A stretch of 64,000 nucleotides of DNA from Paenibacillus radicibacter. GTDB taxonomy: Bacteria; Bacillota; Bacilli; Paenibacillales; NBRC-103111. The notes under the pieces are model-generated. The model was not told the origin of the DNA. It did not search any database and saw nothing but the letters and a program-made list of their open reading frames with translations. Below, piece after piece: positions 23,141 to 31,185 of this stretch (position 1 is its first letter; every line of letters begins with the position of its first letter). The translations under genes were made by a program, and so were the position numbers. The DNA is taken from positions 1 to 64,000 of the forward strand of contig NZ_JANQBC010000001.1 of the NCBI RefSeq assembly GCF_024721995.1. Reading direction: 5' to 3'.

Positions 23141-25762
23141 TTACGATTCTAATGTAATGGTTTGCGTTTTTTCATCCCAAGTCACTTTCCAATTGAGCGC
23201 TTCTGCAATTTGACGAAGGGGTACCATCGTGCGTCCGCTTGATGTAAGCTGAGGGGCAGCATCGGAGATGATTCGTTTGCCTGTAAAAATCATATCTTTG
23301 CGACCGATCCACATATCCATGAGTTTATCCCCTTGATCAATCGTCACTTGCTGTTCCTTGGCGTTCCACTTCACTTGACCCCCTAATGCCTCGGTAATGA
23401 CACGCACTGGAACCATGGTCCGATTGTCCGTTACCAGAGGTGCTTGATCAAGCTTGACTGTCTTACCAGCAATCGTCATCATGTTCTTGCCAATGGTCAT
23501 CTTGACTTGTTTCTTGGCTGTTGCATCCGTAGTTGTCTTTGAAACAAAGGAGATGTCATCGAATTGAACAGATCCCTTAAGTGCTCGTTCGTCTTGACCC
23601 TCAGCAGGGCTTGTTACATATATATTTTTGACCGTGATCGGATATTTCACCTTATAATCTTCCAGATTGACGGTAAGCTCTTTCCAACCTGTCCAATTCA
23701 TATTTTTTGTAAAATCTAACCTTGTGAGCTTTCCATCCCCATCAACGATTTCAGAGCGAACCCAATTGCCGGAGTTATCCCCTGACACTTTGACTTTCAT
23801 AAGTTGTGGAGTTCCTCCAACCTTTGAGCCATTCTTGCCGTTAAAATCTGCATACACAGCTTTGTTCCCTTTGCCATCTGTAAAATCGTACTCTAACTGC
23901 AAGCTCTTATTCGCATTCGTATCTTTCACAATTCGAATGGTCCCCTTCACTTCAGCTGGGTACACATCGCTTGTTGTTAGCAACCCGTATTGATCCAGAT
24001 CATACCAAGGTGTCTCCTCAAGTTTATTCAGTGTCAGCATGGTGGAGAAACCATCGTATCTAGCGATAACGCGGACATCTTTGACATTGTTAATGTCATT
24101 AACTGTTAATTGACCATTCTCTACTTTTGCTGATTTCGGTCCAAGCACTTCCCACTTAACAGCATCGGAAGGAAGTACACTGCTGCGTCCTTGCAGATCA
24201 GTTGCGGTAATTTTCAAATCGTAGATCGTGTTCGCTTTTAGCATCGGATTTGAGGTCGTAAGTTTTAGTGATGACAGATCATCACGTCCAGCTACTTTAA
24301 CATCCTGCTTAACTGTCCCTAACCCAGCAGAAGCTGTAAGTGTCGTCGTTCCGATCGAACTTGCTGTAAAGCTCATACCGTCTATTTTTCCAAGAGCATT
24401 CGATGTATTTAACTGTGGAGTTGTGCTTGAGTCTAGTGCTACGGGGTTATAGTACTCATCGTATCCTTTGACCGAGAAGGCTGCTTTCTCTCCTAGGAAT
24501 ACTTGTTTAGGTCCATGAAGAACAAGACCCGTAAGCTTGCCTTTAGGCGCAAGCGAGAATACACCTACACTATTCACCACATCACGCTGTCCACCAAATT
24601 CCGTTATGTTCGTAATCACAGGTGTCGTTTCCCCAAGTGGTCTTGTTACTAGTTGGGTCGAGGCACCGCCATCGAGGTTCATGCCTTTCCAGACGCCAAC
24701 ATTGACCATTAAGTCTTGAAGTTCTGGTAATGCAAGTCCATCACTATGCGTAGAACGATCTGCAGTGACTAAGTAGGCCGTCTTCATATCTTTGGAATAA
24801 CCAATTGCCGTTCGCGAGCGAAAACCTTCAAGTTCGGTCTCCGAGCGAGAGAAAGTGGATGCCTTACCTTCATCGACGAGGATGGAGTGACCACCGACCA
24901 TCATTTTGAAATTTTTCGTGTCATATTGCTTGTTCGGATCTTGTGGAACTAAGCTATAATCCACTTTAAGCGGATCTCCAACTTTCAGATGGGTTTTCAC
25001 ATATTCAGCAGATTTACCAGCAGCTCTTAGAATATAGCCATCTTCTGGGGCAACTTCTTTAATGACACCGTTAATCTCAATCTGGGTGATGACGCCTTTC
25101 TGGACTTTCACTTCGGTTGGAACTGATACACCATCATTCGAACGATAATCGAGCGCCCACGTATTGGTGTAGAGGAACATACCGTCTGTATGGCTGTGCG
25201 TACCGTCGTCGTACCAATAGTACGTTTTGTTCACACCACCGATTGGATACGTGGAATTGTCTTTGGCTGTAATCGAACCTTTAAATGCGAATAGATCAAC
25301 AATCGGCTGATTGTCTTTCGTAAGGGCGAACGAATACAAGCCAGATACGAGATCAGGCGTTGTCGCTAGTAATTTCCCATTCGATATTTCGGGACCAATA
25401 GGAACACCTTCAGCCTGAGTATTAAAGAAATCACCATTCACTCCAGCCACTGCACCCGTTTCTTTAACCATGTTAAGTACCGATTGTTTAAATGTGTATT
25501 TCCCACCGATTCCCGTCATCATGTCTAGCTTCACATTCGGATTGGTCAAGTCTACTTCTATCACCCTTGCTGTAGTAGATACATCATTGCTTCCTCGCTT
25601 AGATGTCCACGTGTAGGTCTTCATCACAGCTCCAGAGGTTAGAATATCGCTTGCATTCAATACGACCGAAGCTTGTGCTTCTGTAATCGGTATTAAGCTA
25701 ATCGTCTGCGCTGTGAGGGTGACTGCAAGTAGAACTCCCCATAACTTCTTCTGCACTTTCAT
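23141..25762 (-). CDS. Secreted phosphodiester glycosidase (NAGPA domain) with copper-amine-oxidase-like C-terminal domains
   Basis: An 873-residue exported protein. A signal peptide ends near residue 31 (TEAQA-SVV). The region of about 110-410 is a phosphodiester glycosidase/NAGPA-type domain, with AGVNGDFFN, RSRTAIGYSK and MNLDGGASTQLV, a group linked to removal of GlcNAc from phosphodiesters in cell-surface polymers. The middle has Ig-like beta domains and a carbohydrate-binding-like section. The last 120 or so residues are two copies of the copper-amine-oxidase N-terminal-like fold (TMVPVRVITEALGG and TMVPLRQIAEALNW), a cell-surface module common in Paenibacillus. The enzyme probably acts on teichoic acid or exopolysaccharide outside the cell. 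Confidence 0.85.
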   Translation of the reverse strand: MKVQKKLWGVLLAVTLTAQTISLIPITEAQASVVLNASDILTSGAVMKTYTWTSKRGSNDVSTTARVIEVDLTNPNVKLDMMTGIGGKYTFKQSVLNMVKETGAVAGVNGDFFNTQAEGVPIGPEISNGKLLATTPDLVSGLYSFALTKDNQPIVDLFAFKGSITAKDNSTYPIGGVNKTYYWYDDGTHSHTDGMFLYTNTWALDYRSNDGVSVPTEVKVQKGVITQIEINGVIKEVAPEDGYILRAAGKSAEYVKTHLKVGDPLKVDYSLVPQDPNKQYDTKNFKMMVGGHSILVDEGKASTFSRSETELEGFRSRTAIGYSKDMKTAYLVTADRSTHSDGLALPELQDLMVNVGVWKGMNLDGGASTQLVTRPLGETTPVITNITEFGGQRDVVNSVGVFSLAPKGKLTGLVLHGPKQVFLGEKAAFSVKGYDEYYNPVALDSSTTPQLNTSNALGKIDGMSFTASSIGTTTLTASAGLGTVKQDVKVAGRDDLSSLKLTTSNPMLKANTIYDLKITATDLQGRSSVLPSDAVKWEVLGPKSAKVENGQLTVNDINNVKDVRVIARYDGFSTMLTLNKLEETPWYDLDQYGLLTTSDVYPAEVKGTIRIVKDTNANKSLQLEYDFTDGKGNKAVYADFNGKNGSKVGGTPQLMKVKVSGDNSGNWVRSEIVDGDGKLTRLDFTKNMNWTGWKELTVNLEDYKVKYPITVKNIYVTSPAEGQDERALKGSVQFDDISFVSKTTTDATAKKQVKMTIGKNMMTIAGKTVKLDQAPLVTDNRTMVPVRVITEALGGQVKWNAKEQQVTIDQGDKLMDMWIGRKDMIFTGKRIISDAAPQLTSSGRTMVPLRQIAEALNWKVTWDEKTQTITLES

Positions 25763-26038
25763 AACACGTAAATCCTCCCCGATTGTAAGTGTATGTCATT
25801 ATCTATGTGCAAGTCTAAGATGGGTGTGACTCTTCAACTATACGCCTTTCGTTTAGTAAAATCTACCATATGCATGGAATGATAGATTCACAAATGATAG
25901 AACTGCCAAATATTTGGCATGCAAAAAAGCCGCCATAATAGCGGCTTTCTAAGTGAGATTACGTCCGTAAATGAACAGGTAACTTTCAAATGAATCCTAA
26001 TGCGATTGTATCGCGATATTTCCGACCTGATGGCGCGT
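25763..26038. other. Intergenic region between the glycosidase and kamA
   Basis: It holds the glycosidase 5' region, the perfect palindrome TGCCAAATATTTGGCA (25904-25919), and the kamA terminator. No further gene was seen. Confidence 0.6.
25922..25950 (-). terminator. Terminator downstream of kamA
   Basis: On the minus strand AAAGCCGC and GCGGCTTT form an 8-bp stem followed by TTTTGC. It lies about 90 bases after the kamA stop codon. Confidence 0.7.
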
Positions 26039-27475
26039 CTAGTTACCTGGCTCCTCATCTGTGTTGGCAGTTGAGTTTTCCTTCTTTTCCTTCGCTTGCA
26101 TGAGCTTGATCTTCATGGCGTCACGCTTTTCACGGAAGTCTTTGAGCGAGCTGTGTGATTCGGCGTGCTCGTAATTTTTACGCTTGTTGATGCGTCGTAA
26201 TCCTTCGGGTATAAGTGTGAACTGTTGATCTTTCATTAAAGCAGCAATTCCTATGGAATCAGGTTGTTTGGTTACGCCATATGCTTCGTTATAATAATCA
26301 TCTGCTTGACCTGGTACGTAATTCTTCGGTTCTGGGTATGACGTGATAACGCCTTCAAAGTTACGCAATACGACCTTGTCAGGACTTTGAGAGATCAAGT
26401 AATTCGGTGTTAGCGCGATCTTGCCTCCTCCACCAGGTGCATCCACTACAAAAGTTGGAACCGCATAACCTGAAGTATGACCTCGTAAATTCTCAATAAT
26501 CTCAAGACCTTTCGATACAGGTGCACGAAAATGTCCAATTCCCTCCGACAAGTCACATTGGTAAATGTAGTAAGGACGAACACGAATTTTGACTAGCTCA
26601 TGCATGAGCTTTTTCATAATTACTGTGCTGTCATTTATTCCAGCTAAGATCACACTTTGATTACCTAATGGGACGCCTGCATAGGAGAGCATGTCACATG
26701 CTTTCTTCGCTTCTTCGGTAATTTCGAGCGGATGATTAAAGTGTGTATTGAGCCAGATTGGATGGTACTTCTTCAAGATATTACACAGGTTCTCGGTAAT
26801 CCGCTGCGGAAAGACGACGGGTGCACGTGTACCGATCCGAATAATCTCAACATGTGGGATATCGCGAAGATTTTTCAAAATATACTCAAGCACTGTATCG
26901 TTAATCAGTAGTCCATCCCCACCAGATAGCAGCACATCGCGGATTTCAGGATTATTACGAATGTAGGCAATCGCATCATTAAGCTGCTTTTTCGGAACGC
27001 CCATCCCTACTTGACCGGAGAATCGGCGTCTCGTGCAATAACGACAGTACATGGAGCATTGGTTCGTAACTAGGAAGAGCACGCGATCTGGATAGCGGTG
27101 TGTTAAGCCAGGTGTTGGCGAATCATCATCTTCTTGGAGTGGATCTTCAAGATCGTATTGCGTTTTCATGATTTCAGCGGATAAAGGAACAGATTGTTTA
27201 CGAATTGGGCAACGTGGATCATCTGGGTTCATAAGGGATGCATAGTAAGGTGTGATATTAAGTGGGATGGTCATCGTCGAAATGCGCACCCCTGCTTCTT
27301 CATCAGGCGTTAAGTTAACGACTTTCTTCAAATCTTCAAACGTCTGAATCGTATTCGTGAGCTGCCAGAGCCAATCATTCCATTTCTCTTCAGGTACGTC
27401 TTTCCATAGTTCAATATCAGTATAATGGCGGCGTTCGCCAGCTTGTTGTACGTGGTGAATCCCATTGTCAGGCAT
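26039..27475 (-). CDS. kamA: Lysine 2,3-aminomutase KamA
   Basis: A radical SAM, PLP-dependent enzyme that converts L-lysine to L-beta-lysine. The FeS-binding cysteines are in NQCSMYCRYCTRRRFSG (about residues 140-150), and the PLP lysine is in VDAPGGGGKIAL. Its 478 residues fit the family. I prefer the ATG at 27475 (third codon of the longest frame) because GGGGAG is 6 bases upstream of it but abuts the ATG at 27481. The gene stands alone with its own promoter, about 1.3 kb from the end of a catabolic operon encoding yod-like CoA-transferase and aminotransferase genes, which in Bacillus subtilis sit in the kamA operon. Confidence 0.93.
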   Translation of the reverse strand: MPDNGIHHVQQAGERRHYTDIELWKDVPEEKWNDWLWQLTNTIQTFEDLKKVVNLTPDEEAGVRISTMTIPLNITPYYASLMNPDDPRCPIRKQSVPLSAEIMKTQYDLEDPLQEDDDSPTPGLTHRYPDRVLFLVTNQCSMYCRYCTRRRFSGQVGMGVPKKQLNDAIAYIRNNPEIRDVLLSGGDGLLINDTVLEYILKNLRDIPHVEIIRIGTRAPVVFPQRITENLCNILKKYHPIWLNTHFNHPLEITEEAKKACDMLSYAGVPLGNQSVILAGINDSTVIMKKLMHELVKIRVRPYYIYQCDLSEGIGHFRAPVSKGLEIIENLRGHTSGYAVPTFVVDAPGGGGKIALTPNYLISQSPDKVVLRNFEGVITSYPEPKNYVPGQADDYYNEAYGVTKQPDSIGIAALMKDQQFTLIPEGLRRINKRKNYEHAESHSSLKDFREKRDAMKIKLMQAKEKKENSTANTDEEPGN

Positions 27476-27510
27476 ATCCATCTCCCCTAACTGTAGAGTA
27501 TTGGCAATTG

Positions 27511-27540
27511 ATAATATACATATAGCAAGAAGGATGCCAA
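27511..27540 (-). promoter_or_regulatory. Promoter of kamA
   Basis: TTGGCA (27540-27535) and TATTAT (27516-27511) are 18 bases apart, about 35 bases before the start codon. Confidence 0.55.
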
Positions 27541-27822
27541 CTTGTGGATAGATGAAGAAATTATCTGCACTCTTTTAGAAAAAGTATGAAAAATGGGTTG
27601 CGATGAGTGAATTTGGCATTTATTTAATGTCGTTAATAAGTTGGTAATACATTCTTTTCCTATTCATATTAGTTGTAAAATGTGTCTTCGACTTCGTTTA
27701 ACAACACCTTACCGTAATCACTCAACTATTTTGCATGCAAAAAATTTGGCAGCATCTCTTCATTTGGCATGATGATGCTGCCTTCAAGGATCGTGTGTGA
27801 CCATAGATTTAATTGGTTATCA

Positions 27823-27851
27823 TTGCCATTTTTATTATAAAAAGTTATTCT
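27823..27851 (+). promoter_or_regulatory. Promoter of the MBL-fold hydrolase gene
   Basis: TTGCCA (27823-27828) and TATTCT (27846-27851) are 17 bases apart; AGGAGG precedes the ATG at 27885. Confidence 0.55.
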
Positions 27852-27884
27852 AGGTTATATTGCTAAAATTAGGAGGTTAGGCAA

Positions 27885-28706
27885 ATGAACAGTATCATTC
27901 ACGTCCTTCACACAGGGACATGTATTATGGATCGTGCAATCGCCTTTTATGATGAAACCAGACAATTGATTCTGTTTGATGATTTAAGCATAGAAGATCG
28001 AATAGAATTGCCTGTGTCTGCTTACATCATCGAGCATCCTAAAGGAATGATTCTCTTTGATACCGGCTGGCATGAACGCTTGAGGACTCATCAAGAGGAG
28101 CATTTAGAGCCATTTGCTTATGCGCTTTTTCGTGGCACTCTGCCAGAAGGAGAATCCATAAACGAACATTTAACTCGATTAAATATCCAGTCCAAAGATA
28201 TCGATTACGTCATTTTATCTCATCTGCATTCTGATCATGTGAGTGGGGTAAAGCATGTACATGATGCTAAGAAAATCATAGCTTCAAATATTGAAATGGA
28301 GTACGCCAAAACAGGTTTAGGTTATATTCCATCGATGTGGGACGGTGTAGAGATCAATCCATTTGAGTTTAAGCCAATCCCATTTGGTCCTTACAAGCAA
28401 GGATTGGATCTTTACGATGATGGATCTGTATACATCGTATATACACCAGGGCATACAGCAGGACAATGCTCTCTTCTTGTACAGACCATTCATGGTTGGG
28501 TGCTGCTCGTAAGTGATGTAGGCTATGCAAATTCTTCGTGGGATGAGGGTGTGCTCCCTGGTACATTTGTAAGTAAAGAGGATGCCATTCAATCGATGAA
28601 ATGGGTGGAAGAGTTCAAACAGCGGGATGATTGTTACCAAGTTATTATTAATCATGAACCATCGATACAACCTCATGTAATTGGGACTATGTCTTTAACA
28701 TCGTAA
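27885..28706 (+). CDS. MBL-fold hydrolase, N-acyl homoserine lactonase-like
   Basis: A 273-residue metallo-beta-lactamase-fold enzyme with the zinc motif SHLHSDHVSG, downstream His in TPGHTAGQ, Asp in VSDVGY, and the C-terminal INHEP His. The layout and length match the AHL-lactonase group (AiiA/AttM-like), which opens homoserine lactone rings, but many members act on other lactones or esters. No signal peptide is seen. It is divergent from kamA and convergent with the ABC importer genes, sharing a terminator with them. A lactone-hydrolysing role in nearby catabolism is possible but unproven. Confidence 0.8.
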   Translation: MNSIIHVLHTGTCIMDRAIAFYDETRQLILFDDLSIEDRIELPVSAYIIEHPKGMILFDTGWHERLRTHQEEHLEPFAYALFRGTLPEGESINEHLTRLNIQSKDIDYVILSHLHSDHVSGVKHVHDAKKIIASNIEMEYAKTGLGYIPSMWDGVEINPFEFKPIPFGPYKQGLDLYDDGSVYIVYTPGHTAGQCSLLVQTIHGWVLLVSDVGYANSSWDEGVLPGTFVSKEDAIQSMKWVEEFKQRDDCYQVIINHEPSIQPHVIGTMSLTS

Positions 28707-28711
28707 TAAGT

Positions 28712-28767
28712 AAAAAGAGCCGAATGATACTAAGGATTATAATCCCTGTTATCATTCGGCTCTTTTA
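28712..28767. terminator. Bidirectional terminator
   Basis: AAAAGAGCCGAATGATA and TATCATTCGGCTCTTTT form a 17-bp perfect stem between the convergent MBL hydrolase gene and the ABC ATPase gene. Confidence 0.85.
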
Positions 28768-28776
28768 AGTTAAGAA

Positions 28777-29508
28777 TTACAACACTTTCGATAAGAACAA
28801 TTGCGTACGAGGATGCTTAGGCTTATCGAACAACTCACTTGGCTTACCTTGCTCGATAATGCTGCCCTGCTCGATGAACAGAACACGATCGGCAACTTCC
28901 TTAGCGAAGCCCATTTCGTGGGTTACGACGATCATCGTCATACCGTCCCTTGCCAGCTGTTTCATAACCGCAAGTACTTCCCCGATCATCTCTGGATCAA
29001 GCGCCGACGTTGGCTCGTCGAACAACATAACTTTCGGTTCCATTGCAAGTGCTCTTGCAATGGCTACACGCTGTGCTTGACCGCCTGAGAGTGATGCTGG
29101 CATGACTTCAGCTTTATCCTTAAGCCCTACCTTCTCAAGCAATTCCATTCCTTTGGCTCTTGCCTTATCTTTCGGCCATTTACGAACTTGAATCAGTGCT
29201 AACATGATATTATCAATTACCTTCAGATGCTGGAACAAATTGAACTGTTGGAACACCATTCCAACTTCAGTGCGCAGCTCTGTTAGGCTTGTTTTGGGTA
29301 AAAGTACATTCTTCCCTTCGAAATAAAGCTCACCTTGATCCGGTTGCTCGAGCAGGTTCATACAACGAAGGATCGTGGACTTACCTGAACCAGATGGCCC
29401 AATAATGACAACTACCTCAGATTGCGCTACTTCCAGATTAATATCTTTTAGGATCGGCTTCGAATCGAATGATTTGTTTAAACCACGAACTTGTATCATC
29501 GCACTCAT
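28777..29508 (-). CDS. Polar amino-acid ABC transporter, ATP-binding protein (GlnQ-like)
   Basis: The 243-residue energising subunit of an amino-acid importer. Walker A is GPSGSGKST, the signature is [16 protein letters not shown], Walker B is [15 protein letters not shown], and the switch His is in VVTHEMGFA. It pairs with the permease gene 5 bases upstream and the binding protein before that. This subfamily carries glutamine, arginine, ornithine, lysine, cystine and related substrates. Confidence 0.93.
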   Translation of the reverse strand: MSAMIQVRGLNKSFDSKPILKDINLEVAQSEVVVIIGPSGSGKSTILRCMNLLEQPDQGELYFEGKNVLLPKTSLTELRTEVGMVFQQFNLFQHLKVIDNIMLALIQVRKWPKDKARAKGMELLEKVGLKDKAEVMPASLSGGQAQRVAIARALAMEPKVMLFDEPTSALDPEMIGEVLAVMKQLARDGMTMIVVTHEMGFAKEVADRVLFIEQGSIIEQGKPSELFDKPKHPRTQLFLSKVL

Positions 29509-29513
29509 TGATC

Positions 29514-30161
29514 CTACACCTTCCTTTCGATATAAACGAGTAATTTATTGAGGCTGTACGTCAACACGAGATAGATGAACGCTGCTGCCAAATATGGCTC
29601 CCATACCTTGTAATATTGTCCACGCATTGCATTACTCCAATACATAATCTCTGGAGCAGCAATTACAGCTACGAGAGAAGAATCTTTAATGAGCACAATA
29701 AATTCGTTACCGAATGCTGGAATCATACGCTTAATCGCCTGAGGAAGCACAACATGGCGCATCGTCTGAAAGTGGCTAAGTCCTAGCGAGTGTGCAGCCT
29801 CAACCTGCCCTTTGTCGATGGATTGAATGCCTGCTCGATAAATCTCAGCTGTGTAAGCCGCACAATTGAGTGTAAGAGCTAGGATCGCTGCTACAATTGG
29901 ATTTGTGCTACCTATGAAGAAAGGTACAATACCAAAATGAACAATTAAAATTTGAACATATAACGGGGTACCACGAAAGAAGTGAATATAACCCATCATC
30001 GGTAGACGAACGATCCATAATCGAGACATTTGACCGAATGTAATACCGAGTCCGAGAATTGAGCCCATTATAATCGCAACGATCGATATTCCGATTGTAA
30101 ACAGGGTGCCTTTTAATAACAAAGGCAAGTAATCTATGATGATATCAAAACGAAAATCCAT
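29514..30161 (-). CDS. Polar amino-acid ABC transporter, permease protein
   Basis: A 215-residue HisM/GlnP-type permease with five predicted membrane segments and the EAA loop [21 protein letters not shown] that contacts the ATPase. The start at 30161 ([10 protein letters not shown]) follows AAGGAG by 11 bases; an in-frame start at 30248 would run through the hairpin between this gene and the binding-protein gene. As a single-permease system it probably forms a homodimer. Confidence 0.92.
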   Translation of the reverse strand: MDFRFDIIIDYLPLLLKGTLFTIGISIVAIIMGSILGLGITFGQMSRLWIVRLPMMGYIHFFRGTPLYVQILIVHFGIVPFFIGSTNPIVAAILALTLNCAAYTAEIYRAGIQSIDKGQVEAAHSLGLSHFQTMRHVVLPQAIKRMIPAFGNEFIVLIKDSSLVAVIAAPEIMYWSNAMRGQYYKVWEPYLAAAFIYLVLTYSLNKLLVYIERKV

Positions 30162-30191
30162 TGCAATCAGGTCTCCTTTATCTAATAAAAT

Positions 30192-30236
30192 AAGAACAAG
30201 AAAAGCATTCGCTGCAGGTGCATCACGAATGCTCTT
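30192..30236 (-). terminator. Attenuator-like hairpin between the binding-protein and permease genes
   Basis: AGCATTCG (30233-30226) and CGAATGCT (30211-30204) form an 8-bp stem followed by TTTCTTGTTCTT. Partial termination here would make the binding protein more abundant than the membrane parts. Confidence 0.55.
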
Positions 30237-30255
30237 CCAAGAAATCATTCATACG

Positions 30256-31044
30256 CTATTTCAATAGACTGTCTACTTTCGGCTCTACGCCCATCCACTT
30301 TTTATAAATTTCCTTGTACGTACCACTGCTTACGACTTTCTTAATCGCAGGATCAAGTTTCGCTTTTAGCTCGCTGCCTTTAGGAAGTAAGATGGCATAG
30401 TATTCTGGTGTGAAATTTTTCGTATCTTCAATGCTCTTGAATTTCTTGTTCGGGTTGTTCTTCAAGTACTCACGTACGATTGCAACGTCTGCTACCACTG
30501 CATCAACGCCGCCTTTTTCAAGCTCCATTAGGGCAACTGCATTGCTATCAAACTTCTTAAGGTTTGGGTTCTTTTCTCCAAGAATTGTACCCATAATCGT
30601 GTCTGCTGTTGTAGAGATTTGTACCGCTACTTTCTTCTCTTTCAAGTCAGCAGCACTCTTCACTGGGCTGTCTTCTTTAACTAGAATCATATTAATGGAT
30701 TCAAAATAAGGTGCAGAGTAATCGTATGTAGCTTTGCGCTCATCAGTAATTGATACACTGGAAATCGCACCGTGATATTCTTTACCTTGCTTTACACTCT
30801 CAAGCAGCGTATCCCAACCGATATTTTTCAATTCATACTTAACGCCAGCTTCTTTCATGACTGCATCGAGGAAATCCACGTCAAATCCAACGATCTTGTC
30901 CTTGTCCATGTTCTCCATTGGTGCATATTGCGCATCCGTTGCAAATACATACTTCTTGTCATCTCCACTTGCTGCTTTGGAACCACAGCCTGTTAATGTA
31001 AATGCGACTGTGGCTGCAAGCGCTAACAAAAATCCTTTTTTCAT
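30256..31044 (-). CDS. Polar amino-acid ABC transporter, substrate-binding lipoprotein
   Basis: A 262-residue periplasmic-binding-protein-type receptor anchored as a lipoprotein: signal peptide with lipobox LTGC, Cys20 being the lipidated residue. The SBP_bac_3 fold shows VGFDVDFLDAVMKEAGVKYE, NIGWDTLLESVKQGK and RKATYDYSAPYFES. The ligand is not determined; this fold binds amino acids or opines. It heads a three-gene importer operon just downstream of the catabolic operon's activator gene. Confidence 0.93.
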   Translation of the reverse strand: MKKGFLLALAATVAFTLTGCGSKAASGDDKKYVFATDAQYAPMENMDKDKIVGFDVDFLDAVMKEAGVKYELKNIGWDTLLESVKQGKEYHGAISSVSITDERKATYDYSAPYFESINMILVKEDSPVKSAADLKEKKVAVQISTTADTIMGTILGEKNPNLKKFDSNAVALMELEKGGVDAVVADVAIVREYLKNNPNKKFKSIEDTKNFTPEYYAILLPKGSELKAKLDPAIKKVVSSGTYKEIYKKWMGVEPKVDSLLK

Positions 31045-31092
31045 GACGCGTATCCCCCATTATTTTATTTGGTCTATGAACTCCATAAATTG

Positions 31093-31121
31093 ATAGTATC
31101 AAAGGAGAGGCTGCTTGTTAA
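31093..31121 (-). promoter_or_regulatory. Promoter of the amino-acid importer operon
   Basis: TTAACA (31121-31116) and TACTAT (31098-31093) are 17 bases apart, about 50 bases before the binding-protein start. The importer therefore has a SigA-type promoter of its own. Confidence 0.55.
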
Positions 31122-31185
31122 TTGTTTTTTCTAATTTTTCTAAAAATTTATGATTTTTTATTCATGTTGTTAAATAATTTGCCGT

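Larger units (their letters stand above)
27476..27884. other. Divergent intergenic region between kamA and the MBL-fold hydrolase
   Basis: About 400 bases without a gene. It holds the kamA promoter on the left and the hydrolase promoter on the right. In the middle, a 9-bp inverted repeat GGCAGCATC ... GATGCTGCC (27748-27782) encloses a second TTTGGCAT. The TTTGGCA word recurs three times in this gap and again in the palindrome downstream of kamA. Confidence 0.5.

Noticed and set aside
27725-27745. Possible sigma-54 promoter upstream of kamA (TGCCAA-N5-TTTGCA on the minus strand)
   Set aside because: The GG-N10-GC spacing is right, but the near-invariant GG of the -24 element is GC. A better SigA-type promoter lies closer to the gene (27511-27540).
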